DNA from: Lachnospiraceae bacterium
GTDB taxonomy: Bacteria; Bacillota; Clostridia; Lachnospirales; Lachnospiraceae
Direction of reading: 5' to 3'
Assembly (NCBI GenBank): GCA_017620255.1
Contig: JAFZQU010000028.1
Location: 248,001 to 312,000 of the forward strand
Length of the DNA stretch: 64,000 nt
Made by a program: the position numbers and the translations under genes. Below, in pieces: positions 17,210-28,006 of the stretch. Every line of letters starts with the position of its first letter. Positions within the stretch are counted from its first letter, which is position 1. The notes under the pieces are model-generated. The model did not search any database. It was given only the letters and a program-made list of their open reading frames with translations, and was not told where the DNA came from.

Positions 17210-18121
17210 CTATTCTTTCTTATCATATCCGAAATTCTTAAGCAGGAAGTCCGAATCTCTCCAATCCTTCTTCACTTTCACAAAGAGTTTCAGATTGACC
17301 TGCGTTTCCAGCAGGCGCTCGATCTCATAGCGGGCAGCCGAACCGATCTTTTTGAGCATGGCGCCGCCTTTGCCGATGATGATCCCTTTGTGTGATTCCC
17401 TTTCGCAGATGATCGTGGCATCGATCTGTATGACTTTTCCGCCCTCGTCCATTCTCTCGATCGTAACGGCGATGCCGTGCGGGATCTCATCATCGAGACA
17501 TTTTAACGCCTTTTCCCGGATCAGTTCCGCAACAATTGCCCGCACGGGCTGGTCTGTCAGCGTATCCTCTTCAAAGAAAGGGACACCGTATGGCAGGTAT
17601 TTCAGGATCAGCGGGATCAGCGCATCCACGTTTTCGCCCTTTAAGGCGGATAAGGGGATCACTTCGGCAAAATCACAAAGATCCTTGAACGCGTCGATGA
17701 TCGCAAACATCTCTTCGCGCTTTACCGTGTCCGATTTGTTGATGACTAAGATCACGGGTATATTGGCCGACTGAAGCTGCGTGGCGATCTTTTTGTCGCC
17801 GGGTCCTATGTAGGTGGATGCTTCCACGAGCCAGAGCACCACGTCCACGTCGTTGATCGAGGAGACCGCGGCGTTCACCATATAGTCGCCAAGCTTGTTC
17901 TTGGCCTTATGGATGCCCGGTGTATCCACAAAAACGATCTGTCCCTCTTTGGACGTATAGACCGTCCGGATGCGGTTTCTCGTTGTCTGCGGTTTATGGG
18001 ACGTAATGGCGACCTTCTGGCCGATCAGCCGGTTCATGAGCGTGGATTTTCCAACGTTCGGGCGGCCGATCAGGGCAACAAAGCCGGATCTGAAATTTGC
18101 AGCGCTTGTTGTTTCACTCAT
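17210..18121 (-). CDS. era: GTPase Era
   Basis: Ribosome-assembly GTPase that binds the 3' end of 16S rRNA. 303 residues. G1 GRPNVGKST (about 18-26), G2 region TTRNRIRTVYT, G3 DTPGIH, G4 NKSD, then a C-terminal KH domain with GIIIGKGGAMLKKIG. It ends six bases before recO and starts three bases after the DUF4349 gene, so it is translated as part of a polycistronic message. Confidence 0.98.
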   Translation of the reverse strand: MSETTSAANFRSGFVALIGRPNVGKSTLMNRLIGQKVAITSHKPQTTRNRIRTVYTSKEGQIVFVDTPGIHKAKNKLGDYMVNAAVSSINDVDVVLWLVEASTYIGPGDKKIATQLQSANIPVILVINKSDTVKREEMFAIIDAFKDLCDFAEVIPLSALKGENVDALIPLILKYLPYGVPFFEEDTLTDQPVRAIVAELIREKALKCLDDEIPHGIAVTIERMDEGGKVIQIDATIICERESHKGIIIGKGGAMLKKIGSAARYEIERLLETQVNLKLFVKVKKDWRDSDFLLKNFGYDKKE

Positions 18122-18124
18122 CTT

Positions 18125-19222
18125 CTATTTCTGTTCCGGTTTTTCCTCTCCGCTCTTTTCCGTAACTGCCGGTTTGTTTACCTGTTGCTGTTTTGCGGCG
18201 TTCTGCTGCATCTGCTGTTGCTGCATATAGATCTGCCGTCTTTTTTCCGCGTTTTTAGCCGCTTTTTTCGATGCACTCTTTACGATCAGTACGATCACAA
18301 GCGCGATGACACCTACGATCAGCAGCATCAGGATGATGAAAGGCAGTGCGATCACAAAGTTGATCCCGAACTCGGAGAAACCGTGGCCGATGCGGTACAG
18401 ATTCTCTTTCAGTCCCTGTGAGATACGCTCACCTGCGGAAAGCGGTGCCTTCTCTACCGGCGTATAATGCGTGACTTCTTCGACATACAGATATACCGTG
18501 GAATAATCCACCTGGTTATCCATGGAACGGATCTGACGCTCATAGGATTCGATCTGGTAGCTGACTTCCGTAAGCCTTGCTTCCAGTGTCAGGATCGTAT
18601 CGAGGTCTTCAGCCTTCTCGATCAGGTCGTTTAAGCGTTTCTGCTCGGTCTTCAGGGATTCGATATGTGCCTGTGTATCTGCGTACTGCAGCGTAACATC
18701 TTCCGTTGATACCGTTTTGTTCGTGATATTGGACTGTTCCGTGATCTGGTTCACAAAAGAATCCAGTTTATCGTTCGGAACCCTGGCGGTAATGGATGCC
18801 GTACGGTTGGAAGAATCCGCATACAGGCTTTTACCGCTGATCTCGCTTCTCTCGACATAACCGCCAAGCGATGCGACCTTGTGGTCGATATTGATCAGGA
18901 ACTTGTCGAATTCCTCGGTTTCCACGTTCATGTTTACGTTCTTGATCAGTTTCCGGTCAGACTGCGGGGAACCTTCTTCGAGGATCTCTGCATTTGCACT
19001 CTCAGGCTCTACAGCTTCCTCGGCTTCCATATCGTAGGCATAGACATCGTCCGTACTGTAATCATATGCCTCTGCGCCGGCAGCTTCCGCCAGTGCATAA
19101 TCATCGTCATAATACTCTCTGGCCGGTGAATAACCCGATTCCTTGCTCATGGAACTTCCGCAGGCACTGAGCATGAAACTGACAATGAGCAAACCTGCAA
19201 GTATTTTCATGGATCTTTTCAT
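18125..19222 (-). CDS. DUF4349 domain lipoprotein
   Basis: A 365-residue predicted lipoprotein (MKRSMKILAGLLIVSFMLSAC, Cys21). After an acidic, Glu/Tyr-rich linker comes the DUF4349 domain from about 90: LIKNVNMNVETEEFDKFL, then GGYVERSEISGKS and a coiled coil (about 195-235: LKTEQKRLNDLIEKAEDL). One transmembrane helix lies near 285-312 (FVIALPFIILMLLIVG), followed by a basic and Gln-rich cytoplasmic tail (QQQQMQQNAAKQQQ). A lipid anchor plus C-terminal membrane helix is the usual DUF4349 layout; function unknown, envelope-associated. Confidence 0.9.
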   Translation of the reverse strand: MKRSMKILAGLLIVSFMLSACGSSMSKESGYSPAREYYDDDYALAEAAGAEAYDYSTDDVYAYDMEAEEAVEPESANAEILEEGSPQSDRKLIKNVNMNVETEEFDKFLINIDHKVASLGGYVERSEISGKSLYADSSNRTASITARVPNDKLDSFVNQITEQSNITNKTVSTEDVTLQYADTQAHIESLKTEQKRLNDLIEKAEDLDTILTLEARLTEVSYQIESYERQIRSMDNQVDYSTVYLYVEEVTHYTPVEKAPLSAGERISQGLKENLYRIGHGFSEFGINFVIALPFIILMLLIVGVIALVIVLIVKSASKKAAKNAEKRRQIYMQQQQMQQNAAKQQQVNKPAVTEKSGEEKPEQK

Positions 19223-19252
19223 AATTTTCTTCCTCCCTGTTTTGTATTGTGG

Positions 19253-22168
19253 CTATACGATAAGGTTTTCCACCCTGTCAAATATGTCTTTTGCTTCGTC
19301 GATCTGTTCTTCCCCGCCAAGGACACAGATATTGGCATCCTTCAGGATCGCATCGATGTAATCGGCCAGATGGCGGATATCAGATCCCGTAACATTGAGT
19401 ACCTGGTCACGTTCGCGCTGCACATCCTCCTGTGTCTTTCCGGTAAGGTAAGCGCCCAAGGATCTGATGCCCTTTAACAGCGGGGTCAGCGGCGTATCCA
19501 GATCGGAGACCGTTCCGATGACACACTTTAAAAGATCCCTGTCTGTGGGTTCATAGGCGCGGATATAGTCTGCCGCTTTCCTGTAAACGTCCAGTGTCTT
19601 CTTCAGGTTCGGATCCCTGTAGCTTGTAAAGAAGGATACGCCGGTCTCGCGGAACGCCGACATGCAGCCGTAAGCACCACCGAGCACCCTGACGTTGTTC
19701 CATAAGTAATCGTATCCCAGCAATACTTTCAGGATACGAAGGGCACCGGTAAATTCAAGGCCTGCGTCACGGTAGTTGCCGGCAAGACATACATACTGGA
19801 CTTTGGATGCGGTCTTAAAGCCTTCGTTCACGGGATCCGCGGTAAGCGTAAACGGTTTGTTCGCAAATCCTTCTTCCGGAAGCATTGCGATGAACGCTTT
19901 GGTCTGTTCCCTGATCGTCTCCGTCTCACCGTCTGCCGTATAATCGACCAGGAGATGGTTAAGAGTCAGTGTCTGTTTCAGCGCTTCCTTCACTTTGGCG
20001 ATCAGATCGTCATAGCGCGCATCAAATTCTGCTTCCAGATCCGACAGGAAGCGGTAATATGTGATCCCGCTGATACGTTCCTTGATCCGGTCCTCCATAC
20101 ATCTGTAGGAAGAAGCCCGGCGTGCCGCCGTCACATGGCCGCTCGACGGCATGGACTCTTCCATCCTGCTCTTATGCATGGAGACGAGTTCCCGGATCCT
20201 CTTTTTGTCGGAGAAATCGGAAGCAAACAGGATCTCCTTGATCATCTCAAAGGCAAACGGCAGTTTATCGTAGAGCACTTTCGCATGTACTTCAAAGCTG
20301 AGTGCCGCTTCTTTCGTCACAAAATGCGTATGACAGGGCGTACTGAACGTGATCCCGCCCGTATTGATATTGATCTCGTTATAGAGATCCGCATATTTGT
20401 AATGTTCCGTATCGATCACGCCAAGGAGGCCGGAGACAAGCGACAGGTACGGCAGATATTCTTCATCGAGCCCTGTCACGTCAAAGAGCAGCGTCAGATA
20501 GCCGATCCCGTTCGTAAACACTTCATGCCTGAGAAGCGTGGTATCGCCGACTTTATCGACGGTATTATAGAAACACGGCGCCTCTTTTTTGATATCCGTG
20601 ATCTTCAGGAGCGGAATGGTCTCCAGTTCTTCCTGGGTGCTCGGTTCTTCCTGATAACGGTGCAGCGCTTTGGTGTCCCCGATCAGGGCGTCGATCTCTT
20701 CTTTGGAAAGCGTTGCTTTATAATCTGCCAGTTTCTTGGCGAGTTCCGCATCCATTTTGGCGGTCAGGCCGCGCTCCGGTTCCACAACGATCGTGGCATT
20801 GTGCGGGTTCTCCAGCAGGTATTTACGCACCAGGTCCTCAAAATACCCCGTATCCACCTGTGTACGCAGATAAGCGAAGGTATCGTTCTGCGCGATATGC
20901 ATGAAAGGTTCGTTTTCGTCATAGAGCCAGGAATCAAACGCCACAAACCCGTACATGAGTCCCTTCGGGTAGAAGCCGAAATCCGCCTCCCTGTAACGGA
21001 ACTCATAATAGTTGATCGCGGCAAGAAGGGCCTGTTTGTTGAACCCGTTCTCCGCCACATCGCGGTATACCTGCCTGATCGTATCCAAAAACGTCTGCAG
21101 GCTTTCTTTGTTCGAATTCTTGGCGATCACAGTGAAATACGGCTGGTAGGTGCAGCATTCATAGGAGCCCTGCACGTCTTTTGCGATCCCCGTATCAAGC
21201 AGGGCCTGATGCAGTACGGCACCCGGCGTCAAAAGCAGCGCATACTCGATGATCTGGAATGCGATATAGAGATTCTTGTCAAGCGTTGTATCGATCACGG
21301 ACGAATAAGCCAGATGCGTCTTATCGATAAGCGGTTCGTCTTCAGTGATCGAATACGGGAAGCTTGCAAAGACTGGTTTGTCAAACGGCTTCTGCAAAGC
21401 GATCGAGGAATCGATCGAGATCTTATCGTACTGTCCGAGATACGCTTCATCGAGGAATGTCAGGCGTTCAGCCATATCCGCATTCCCGTACAGGTAGATG
21501 TAACTGTTGGACGGATGATAGTAACGTCTGTGAAAATCAAGAAATCCCTCATAAGTGAGTTCCGGAATCACCTGCGGATCGCCGCCGGATTCATAATAAT
21601 AGGTGGTATCCGGAAACAGCACTTCCATGATCTTTCTCTCCATCAGATCATCTGCGGAGGAAAAGACGCCGCGCATCTCATTGTAGACGACGCCGTTGAT
21701 CGTGATCGGATCATCCGGGTCGTCGATCTCATAATGCCAGCCTTCCTGCTTAAAGATCTGTTCCCTGGTATAAATGTTCGGATGAAAGACAGCATCCAGA
21801 TAAACATGCATCAGATTCTTGAAATCCGTATCGTTGCAGCTTGCAACTGGATAAAGCGTCTTATCCGGATAGGTGATCGCATTTAAGAACGTGTTGAGAG
21901 ACCCTTTGGCCAGTTCCACAAAGGGATCCTTTGCCGGAAAGGATTTAGAACCGCAGAGCACCGAGTGTTCCATGATATGCGGTACCCCTGTGGAATCACT
22001 GACAGGCGTGCGGAATCCGATGCAGAATACTTTATTCTCATCATCGTTTTCAAGGATCATCACCTTGGCGCCTGTTTTGATATGTGTCAAAAGATATCCT
22101 TCCGAATTCAGATCGGGGATCTTCTCCTGTTTTTCTATACGGTAGGCTTTAACGTCTTTGATCTGCAT
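19253..22168 (-). CDS. M16C family zinc peptidase (presequence-protease/insulinase-like)
   Basis: Large clam-shaped peptidase of 971 residues that degrades peptides. The inverted zinc motif HIMEH is at residues 64-68 (H64, E67, H68) and the distal Glu is E164 in VYNEMRGVFSS. The four-repeat length and the M16C-associated middle domain (from about 480) match PreP-type enzymes. There is no signal peptide, so it should be cytosolic. It sits in the same run as the sigma-like, DUF4349 and era genes. Confidence 0.93.
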   Translation of the reverse strand: MQIKDVKAYRIEKQEKIPDLNSEGYLLTHIKTGAKVMILENDDENKVFCIGFRTPVSDSTGVPHIMEHSVLCGSKSFPAKDPFVELAKGSLNTFLNAITYPDKTLYPVASCNDTDFKNLMHVYLDAVFHPNIYTREQIFKQEGWHYEIDDPDDPITINGVVYNEMRGVFSSADDLMERKIMEVLFPDTTYYYESGGDPQVIPELTYEGFLDFHRRYYHPSNSYIYLYGNADMAERLTFLDEAYLGQYDKISIDSSIALQKPFDKPVFASFPYSITEDEPLIDKTHLAYSSVIDTTLDKNLYIAFQIIEYALLLTPGAVLHQALLDTGIAKDVQGSYECCTYQPYFTVIAKNSNKESLQTFLDTIRQVYRDVAENGFNKQALLAAINYYEFRYREADFGFYPKGLMYGFVAFDSWLYDENEPFMHIAQNDTFAYLRTQVDTGYFEDLVRKYLLENPHNATIVVEPERGLTAKMDAELAKKLADYKATLSKEEIDALIGDTKALHRYQEEPSTQEELETIPLLKITDIKKEAPCFYNTVDKVGDTTLLRHEVFTNGIGYLTLLFDVTGLDEEYLPYLSLVSGLLGVIDTEHYKYADLYNEININTGGITFSTPCHTHFVTKEAALSFEVHAKVLYDKLPFAFEMIKEILFASDFSDKKRIRELVSMHKSRMEESMPSSGHVTAARRASSYRCMEDRIKERISGITYYRFLSDLEAEFDARYDDLIAKVKEALKQTLTLNHLLVDYTADGETETIREQTKAFIAMLPEEGFANKPFTLTADPVNEGFKTASKVQYVCLAGNYRDAGLEFTGALRILKVLLGYDYLWNNVRVLGGAYGCMSAFRETGVSFFTSYRDPNLKKTLDVYRKAADYIRAYEPTDRDLLKCVIGTVSDLDTPLTPLLKGIRSLGAYLTGKTQEDVQRERDQVLNVTGSDIRHLADYIDAILKDANICVLGGEEQIDEAKDIFDRVENLIV

Positions 22169-22192
22169 GAAATCTCCTTTTGGTTTACATAA

Positions 22193-22744
22193 TTATTCTG
22201 TCTGTTCTGTATCGATATAGTCGATCCGGTTGCCGGATAAGCGGATGGCTTCTTCGATCTCGGAGACCGGGACCTCCATTTCCTGCGCCAGTTCCTCTAC
22301 GCTTACTTTTTTCAGAAGCGTTTCCGACAGTTCTTTTGCGGCCGCATAGACTTCGGAAACTCTCTGTGCGATCTTTTCATCGACATCCGATGCATTCGCA
22401 TCTTCCGCGATCAGGCTTTCCATGGCGTCCATGATGGTCCTCGTTAAGAACTCTTCCACTTCTTCCGCCGTCTCGCACAGATCCAGGTTCGCACAGCCGG
22501 ATAAGAGGGCCAGGTTGCCTTCCCCGATCAGGTCATCAATCAGCACGCCCTGTCCTTCATACAGCTTTGCTATATCCGTGACATCCCGTAAATAGAGCAG
22601 CGGGATCTTCTCCGTCGCTGCCGCTTTGTCACGAAAGATCGCCTCCACACGTTCCAGGCGTTCCTTCGCATCCTGCTCCTGCAGGGTGTTTAATTCGTTC
22701 AGATATTGATTTTGCTCTTCCGGTTGTTTTGACCGTTCACTCAT
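22193..22744 (-). CDS. Truncated sigma-70-like protein
   Basis: 183 residues, acidic. The segment DITDIAKLYEGQ-like sequence (VTDIAKLYEGQGVLIDDLIGEGNLALL, about 55-81) resembles sigma-70 region 2.1-2.2 (compare DLIQEGN), and VSVEELAQEMEVPVSEIEEAI (147-167) resembles region 3.1. Regions 2.3-2.4, which melt and read the -10 element, and region 4, which reads -35, are not recognisable. It may bind core polymerase without directing initiation, or be a diverged remnant. It is in-line with the M16C gene (24 bases) and the rhomboid-like gene (15 bases). Confidence 0.65.
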   Translation of the reverse strand: MSERSKQPEEQNQYLNELNTLQEQDAKERLERVEAIFRDKAAATEKIPLLYLRDVTDIAKLYEGQGVLIDDLIGEGNLALLSGCANLDLCETAEEVEEFLTRTIMDAMESLIAEDANASDVDEKIAQRVSEVYAAAKELSETLLKKVSVEELAQEMEVPVSEIEEAIRLSGNRIDYIDTEQTE

Positions 22745-22759
22745 GGCATTCCACTGATC

Positions 22760-23605
22760 CTACAGAATATGTTTATGTGTAAACAGATGCTCCTGACAAT
22801 ACTCATAGTTTCCGTTGCACTTGGAGCAGAAACGGAATTCCAGTTCATCCCCGTCCTCTTCCGTTCTGCCGCAGATCGCGCATTTATGTTTGGAGATCGC
22901 CTTCATCCGTACCGGCTCCGTTTCCCGCTTATATTCCGCTTTTCGGTGCATCTCGGAGGGTTTGATGCGTGAAAAGTTCCTCGATGAGATGAAGAATACA
23001 AGGAAATTCAGAAGCGAAGCGACGATCGCAACCTTGATCGGCATATTCCCCTGGAAAAAGCTGAGTGCAAGGATCGCCACATCCAGGTAGGCGAGCCATT
23101 TGATCTTGACCGGAATGATGAAGTACAACAGCACGCGCATGTCCGGATAATTGGCCGCAAACGCCAGAAAGATCGAAAGATTGATGTAATATGTCGAAAA
23201 GGCCTGGCTGATGAAAGAGCCGGTCGGCAGTGCCGGATAGCCCATGTACATGTAAACGCCGTAAAGGGAAAACGCACCGATCAGGGTAAACAGCATGCCC
23301 GAAAACAGATAGACATTATACCGGAAGGCCCCCCATGTGCGTTCGAGACTCGTACCGATGGAATAATAAAAGAAAAGCATGATGATCGTGAAGATGTTCA
23401 GCGAGGAAGGCGGCATTAAGATCCATGTGAATACTCTCCACACCTGACCGTGTAAGATCTGATACGGGTTTAAGTTCAGAAACTCAAGCGATCCCGTCAG
23501 ACCCAGGATATAACCGATGCCATAGCCTGCGATCAAGTATAACGACAGATTTCTGATCGCAAACCTGCCGAATTTTCTTTCCATCTTATCTAAAAAACGA
23601 TTCAT
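22760..23605 (-). CDS. Rhomboid-like membrane protein with C-terminal zinc-ribbon
   Basis: 281 residues with about six hydrophobic helices (20-215) arranged like the rhomboid fold: LNPYQILHGQVWRVFTWI is the loop-1 WR motif region, and a later segment has SIGTSLERTWGAFRYN. The catalytic GxSx and second His of active rhomboids are not evident, so it is probably an inactive homologue. The soluble tail (about 238-281) has HKCAICGR and RFCSKCNGNYEYCQEH, a likely zinc-binding cysteine cluster. First gene of the run leading to era and glyS. Confidence 0.75.
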   Translation of the reverse strand: MNRFLDKMERKFGRFAIRNLSLYLIAGYGIGYILGLTGSLEFLNLNPYQILHGQVWRVFTWILMPPSSLNIFTIIMLFFYYSIGTSLERTWGAFRYNVYLFSGMLFTLIGAFSLYGVYMYMGYPALPTGSFISQAFSTYYINLSIFLAFAANYPDMRVLLYFIIPVKIKWLAYLDVAILALSFFQGNMPIKVAIVASLLNFLVFFISSRNFSRIKPSEMHRKAEYKRETEPVRMKAISKHKCAICGRTEEDGDELEFRFCSKCNGNYEYCQEHLFTHKHIL

Positions 23606-23640
23606 GTTTCATTCATCTCCATCTGATAACTGCAAGTAGC

Positions 23641-23646
23641 ATTTTA
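23641..23646 (-). promoter_or_regulatory. Possible extended -10 promoter for the rhomboid-to-glyS run
   Basis: Minus strand TGGTAAAAT with TAAAAT at 23646-23641; no good -35 at 16-18 bases. The same TATGGTAAAAT sequence forms the ppdK -10, which supports the reading. Confidence 0.4.
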
Positions 23647-23689
23647 CCATATTTTCAATGCGTTTGGTATTATTTTAGAAACCTTTTAT

Positions 23690-23718
23690 TTGTAAACGAA
23701 AAAAAAATACTATATAAT
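23690..23718 (+). promoter_or_regulatory. Promoter of the dehydratase activase gene
   Basis: TTGTAA (23690-23695), 17-base A-rich spacer, perfect TATAAT (23713-23718), about 48 bases before the ATG. It is divergent from the rhomboid-run promoter. Confidence 0.75.
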
Positions 23719-23765
23719 CACATACTGTGGACAAAAACGAACCCTAATGGAAAAACAGTCTAAAG

Positions 23766-26700
23766 ATGGATCAGAAAGCAAACTCCGTGTATCGTCTGGG
23801 CATCGATATCGGTTCCACGACCGTTAAGATCGCCCTCCTGGATCAGAACAACCAAATACTCTTTGATGATTACGAAAGGCACTTTGCCAATATCCAGGAG
23901 ACCCTGCACGCGCTCTTAAAACGTGCGGAGGACGCTGTGGGCAGTGTTTCTGTCCTTCCGATGATCACCGGTTCCGGCGGGCTGACGCTTGCCAACCACT
24001 TAAACGTTCCGTTTGTACAGGAAGTGATCGCCGTATCCGCCACACTCAAGCACTATCACGAACAGGTGGATGTCGCGATCGAGCTCGGCGGCGAAGACGC
24101 CAAGATCATCTACTTTGAAAACGGCAACGTGGAACAGAGAATGAACGGGATCTGTGCGGGCGGCACCGGTTCCTTCATCGACCAGATGGCATCTCTTCTG
24201 CAGACGGATGCCGCCGGGTTAAACGAATACGCAAAACATTACCATTCACTATATACGATCGCCGCAAGATGCGGTGTATTTGCCAAATCGGATATCCAGC
24301 CCCTGATCAACGAAGGAGCTACCAAAGAAGACCTCTCGGCTTCGATCTTTCAGGCCGTCGTCAATCAGACGATCTCCGGCCTTGCCTGCGGCAAACCGAT
24401 CAGAGGGCATGTTGCTTTCCTCGGCGGTCCGCTCCATTTCCTGACAGAACTTAAAGCAGCCTTTATCCGTACGCTGAAACTGGATGATGCGCATATCATC
24501 GATCCTGCGCAGTCACACCTGTTTGCAGCGATCGGATCTGCCATGCATGCAAAAGACACGGATGCGATCCCGCTGCACGATATGATCCGCAAGCTTTCGC
24601 ACGGGATCCGCATGGACTTTGAAGTAGCCAGGATGGAACCTCTGTTTTCATCTGAAGAGGAATACCGTGATTTCTGCGACAGGCACGGAAAAATGCATGT
24701 AAAGACCGCGCCTCTCTCCGAATATACCGGCAACTGTTATCTCGGCATCGATGCAGGATCCACGACCACCAAGATCGCGCTGATCGGTGAAGACGGTGAC
24801 CTGCTCTATTCCTATTATTCCAACAATAACGGCTCGCCCTTAAACTGTGCGATCAAAGCCATTCAGGATATCTATGCGAAAAAACCGGAAGGCGCAAAGA
24901 TCGTACACGCGTGTTCCACAGGTTACGGCGAAGCACTTTTACAGTCCGCACTGCAGCTTGAGGAAGGCGAAGTGGAGACCATCGCACACTATTACGCGGC
25001 CGCGTTCTTTGATCCCGCCGTTGACTGCATTCTGGACATCGGCGGACAGGACATGAAATGCATCAAGATCAAGGACGGTACCGTGGATTCGGTTCTTTTG
25101 AACGAAGCCTGCAGCAGCGGCTGCGGTTCCTTTATAGAGACCTTTGCAAGATCGCTGGGCTACTCGGTACAGGACTTTGCAAAAGAAGCCCTGTTCTCCC
25201 CGCATCCGATCGATCTCGGGACCCGCTGTACGGTCTTCATGAATTCCAAAGTGAAACAGGCACAGAAGGAAGGCGCCTCCGTATCCGATATTTCGGCAGG
25301 ACTCGCCTATTCTGTCATCAAGAACGCCCTGTTCAAGGTCATCAAGGTCTCCGATGCCTCTTCCATGGGCTCGCACATCGTCGTACAGGGCGGTACTTTC
25401 TATAACGATGCCGTCTTAAGGAGTTTTGAAAAGATCGCGGGAAGCCATGTGATCAGGCCCGATATCGCAGGCATCATGGGCGCCTTCGGTGCAGCCCTGA
25501 TCGCCAGGGAACGTTATGCGGACAACCCTGCGACCACGATGCTTTCCATTGACAGCATCAATGCCTTCACCTATTCCACGAGCATGACAAAATGTCAGGG
25601 CTGCGTGAACCATTGCAGGCTTACGGTGAACACGTTCTCGGACGGCCGCAAATTCATCTCCGGCAACCGCTGTGAACGCGGGATCGGAAAAGTCAAGAAC
25701 GAACAGAATATCCCGAACCTTTACGAATACAAGGAGCAGCGTCTCTTTGACTATAAACCGCTGCCCGAAGAAGAGGCATACCGCGGAAAAGTTGGTATCC
25801 CGCGTGTACTGAACATGTACGAGAACTATCCGTTCTGGCATGTCTTTTTCTCAAAACTCGGATACGAAGTGGTCCTCTCTCCTGCGAGCACACACAGGAT
25901 CTATGAACTCGGGATCGAATCCATTCCCAGTGAATCCGAATGCTATCCGGCCAAGCTCGCGCACGGACATGTGCAGTGGCTTATAAGCCGCGGTGTCGGT
26001 TTCATCTTCTATCCCGCCATCTTCTACGAGCGTGTGGAAAACGAAGCGGCAGACAATCATTACAACTGCCCGATCGTTACATCCTACAGTGAGAATATCA
26101 AAAACAACATGGAAGATATCAGCAGCGGAAACGTCTATCTGTTGAACCCGTTCCTTTCTTTCACGGATGCGGATGTTTTAACGGAAGGCTTAAAAGCCGC
26201 ATTCCCTGATATCTCATCCGGTGAGATCACACAGGCTGTAAAAGAAGGCTGGGCGGAACTGGAACGGGCCCGCACGGATATAAAAGAAAAAGGTGAGGAA
26301 GTCATCGCCTATCTGCAGGAAACAGGCAGACACGGGATCGTCCTGGCCGGCAGGCCCTACCATATCGATCCGGAGATCCACCACGGTATTCCGGAGATGA
26401 TCAACAGTTACGGTCTGGCCGTGCTGACCGAAGATTCCATATCCCATCTGTATCCTGCCGAGCATCCGCTCATGGTAACGGATCAGTGGATGTATCATTC
26501 CAGACTCTATAATGCCGCCAACTATGTCAAGACGGTTGATTTTCTCGATCTGGTACAGTTGAATTCCTTCGGCTGCGGTCTGGACGCGGTCACAACGGAC
26601 CAGGTGGCAGACATTCTGTGTAATGCCGGGAAGATCTACACGTGTCTGAAGATCGACGAAGTCAATAATCTGGGTGCCGCAAGGATCAGGATCCGTTCCC

Positions 26701-27998
26701 TGCTCTGTGCGATCGCCCTGAAGAAAAAACGGGCCGAACAAAGATCTATCCCGTCCGCTTCCTATAAGCGCGTTCTCTTCACCGAAGAGATGCGCGGGAA
26801 ATACACGATCCTCTGCCCGCAGATGTCCCCGATCCACTTTAACATCATCGAATCGGCTTTCAGGGCTGCCGGCTATCAGGTCGTGCTGCTCAACCATTCG
26901 ACAAAAGAAGCGATCGATATGGGATTAAAATACGTGAACAACGATGCCTGCTATCCTTCCCTGATCGTCGTCGGACAGATCATGGAAGCGATCGCAACGG
27001 GAAAATACGACACGGATTCCCTGGCCGTTCTTATGTCACAGACTGGCGGCGGATGCAGGGCGACCAATTACATCGCCTTTATCAGACGTGCACTTGCAAA
27101 GGCAGGTCTCTCCCACGTGCCCGTTATTTCGCTGAACCTTTCGGATATGGAAAAGAATCCGGGCTTCAGGATCGACATTCCGCTCATGTACCGCGGTGTC
27201 ACGGCGGCGATCTTCGGGGATATCCTGATGCGCTGCGTCTACCGTATGCGTCCGTATGAACTGCAGGAAGGCTCTGTCAATGCACTGCATGAAAAATGGA
27301 CAAGGATCTGTTCTGATTTTGCCGCGTCCTCCTATCCTTCGCTGTTTCGGTTCGGGCATCTTTGCCGAAAGATGATACGCGAATTTGACAATATCCCCAT
27401 AAAGGAAGAGCGCAAGCCCTGCGTCGGGATCGTCGGGGAGATCCTGGTAAAATACTCGCCGCTTGCGAACAATCATCTGGTGGAACTGATCGAATCGGAA
27501 GGTGCGGAGGCCGTTGTGCCGGATCTTATGGATTTCCTGCAGTACTGCTTCTTCAACCAGCTGTATAAATACAAACATCTCGGTATCAAAAAAAGCACCG
27601 CGGTCAAGAGCCGGATCGGGATCCGTTTCATCAACAGACTGCGCAGTGCGTCTGTACGTGCGTTTAAAAAAAGCAGGCATTTCGATCCTCCCGTGAAGAT
27701 CCAAACGCTTGCCGAATATGCGGAAAGTATTGTATCGATCGGTAACCAGACAGGGGAAGGCTGGTTCCTTACCGGTGAAATGCTCGAACTCATCCATTGC
27801 GGTGTGAGCAACATCGTCTGTACACAGCCCTTTGGCTGCCTGCCAAACCACGTGGTCGGCAAAGGCGTGATCAAGGCGATCCGTTCCCATTATCCCGAAG
27901 CCAACATCGTTGCGATCGATTACGATCCCGGTGCCAGCGAAGTCAATCAGTTAAACCGGTTGAAACTGATGCTGCATGCGGCTTTCCAGAAACTCTGA
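23766..27998 (+). CDS. 2-hydroxyacyl-CoA dehydratase activase-related protein (two BcrAD/BadFG ATPase domains plus DUF2229)
   Basis: Giant 1410-residue member of the archerase-like activators, which use ATP to push an electron into 2-hydroxyacyl-CoA dehydratases or related enzymes. First ASKHA ATPase domain at about 9-275 ([50 protein letters not shown]); second at about 327-590 ([38 protein letters not shown]). Cysteines in GICAGG and CSSGCGS are the Fe-S ligands. [10 protein letters not shown] cluster near 610 leads into a DUF2229 domain from about 675 ([15 protein letters not shown]) and a HgdB-like C-terminal third. No dehydratase subunits adjoin it. The start has only a weak ribosome binding site. 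Confidence 0.9.
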   Translation: MDQKANSVYRLGIDIGSTTVKIALLDQNNQILFDDYERHFANIQETLHALLKRAEDAVGSVSVLPMITGSGGLTLANHLNVPFVQEVIAVSATLKHYHEQVDVAIELGGEDAKIIYFENGNVEQRMNGICAGGTGSFIDQMASLLQTDAAGLNEYAKHYHSLYTIAARCGVFAKSDIQPLINEGATKEDLSASIFQAVVNQTISGLACGKPIRGHVAFLGGPLHFLTELKAAFIRTLKLDDAHIIDPAQSHLFAAIGSAMHAKDTDAIPLHDMIRKLSHGIRMDFEVARMEPLFSSEEEYRDFCDRHGKMHVKTAPLSEYTGNCYLGIDAGSTTTKIALIGEDGDLLYSYYSNNNGSPLNCAIKAIQDIYAKKPEGAKIVHACSTGYGEALLQSALQLEEGEVETIAHYYAAAFFDPAVDCILDIGGQDMKCIKIKDGTVDSVLLNEACSSGCGSFIETFARSLGYSVQDFAKEALFSPHPIDLGTRCTVFMNSKVKQAQKEGASVSDISAGLAYSVIKNALFKVIKVSDASSMGSHIVVQGGTFYNDAVLRSFEKIAGSHVIRPDIAGIMGAFGAALIARERYADNPATTMLSIDSINAFTYSTSMTKCQGCVNHCRLTVNTFSDGRKFISGNRCERGIGKVKNEQNIPNLYEYKEQRLFDYKPLPEEEAYRGKVGIPRVLNMYENYPFWHVFFSKLGYEVVLSPASTHRIYELGIESIPSESECYPAKLAHGHVQWLISRGVGFIFYPAIFYERVENEAADNHYNCPIVTSYSENIKNNMEDISSGNVYLLNPFLSFTDADVLTEGLKAAFPDISSGEITQAVKEGWAELERARTDIKEKGEEVIAYLQETGRHGIVLAGRPYHIDPEIHHGIPEMINSYGLAVLTEDSISHLYPAEHPLMVTDQWMYHSRLYNAANYVKTVDFLDLVQLNSFGCGLDAVTTDQVADILCNAGKIYTCLKIDEVNNLGAARIRIRSLLCAIALKKKRAEQRSIPSASYKRVLFTEEMRGKYTILCPQMSPIHFNIIESAFRAAGYQVVLLNHSTKEAIDMGLKYVNNDACYPSLIVVGQIMEAIATGKYDTDSLAVLMSQTGGGCRATNYIAFIRRALAKAGLSHVPVISLNLSDMEKNPGFRIDIPLMYRGVTAAIFGDILMRCVYRMRPYELQEGSVNALHEKWTRICSDFAASSYPSLFRFGHLCRKMIREFDNIPIKEERKPCVGIVGEILVKYSPLANNHLVELIESEGAEAVVPDLMDFLQYCFFNQLYKYKHLGIKKSTAVKSRIGIRFINRLRSASVRAFKKSRHFDPPVKIQTLAEYAESIVSIGNQTGEGWFLTGEMLELIHCGVSNIVCTQPFGCLPNHVVGKGVIKAIRSHYPEANIVAIDYDPGASEVNQLNRLKLMLHAAFQKL

Positions 27999-28006
27999 AG
28001 ACCTAT

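Noticed and set aside
19955..21886. A 643-residue open frame on the plus strand
   Set aside because: It lies wholly antisense to the M16C peptidase, which has full catalytic motifs; the antisense translation has no recognisable family and no ribosome binding site.
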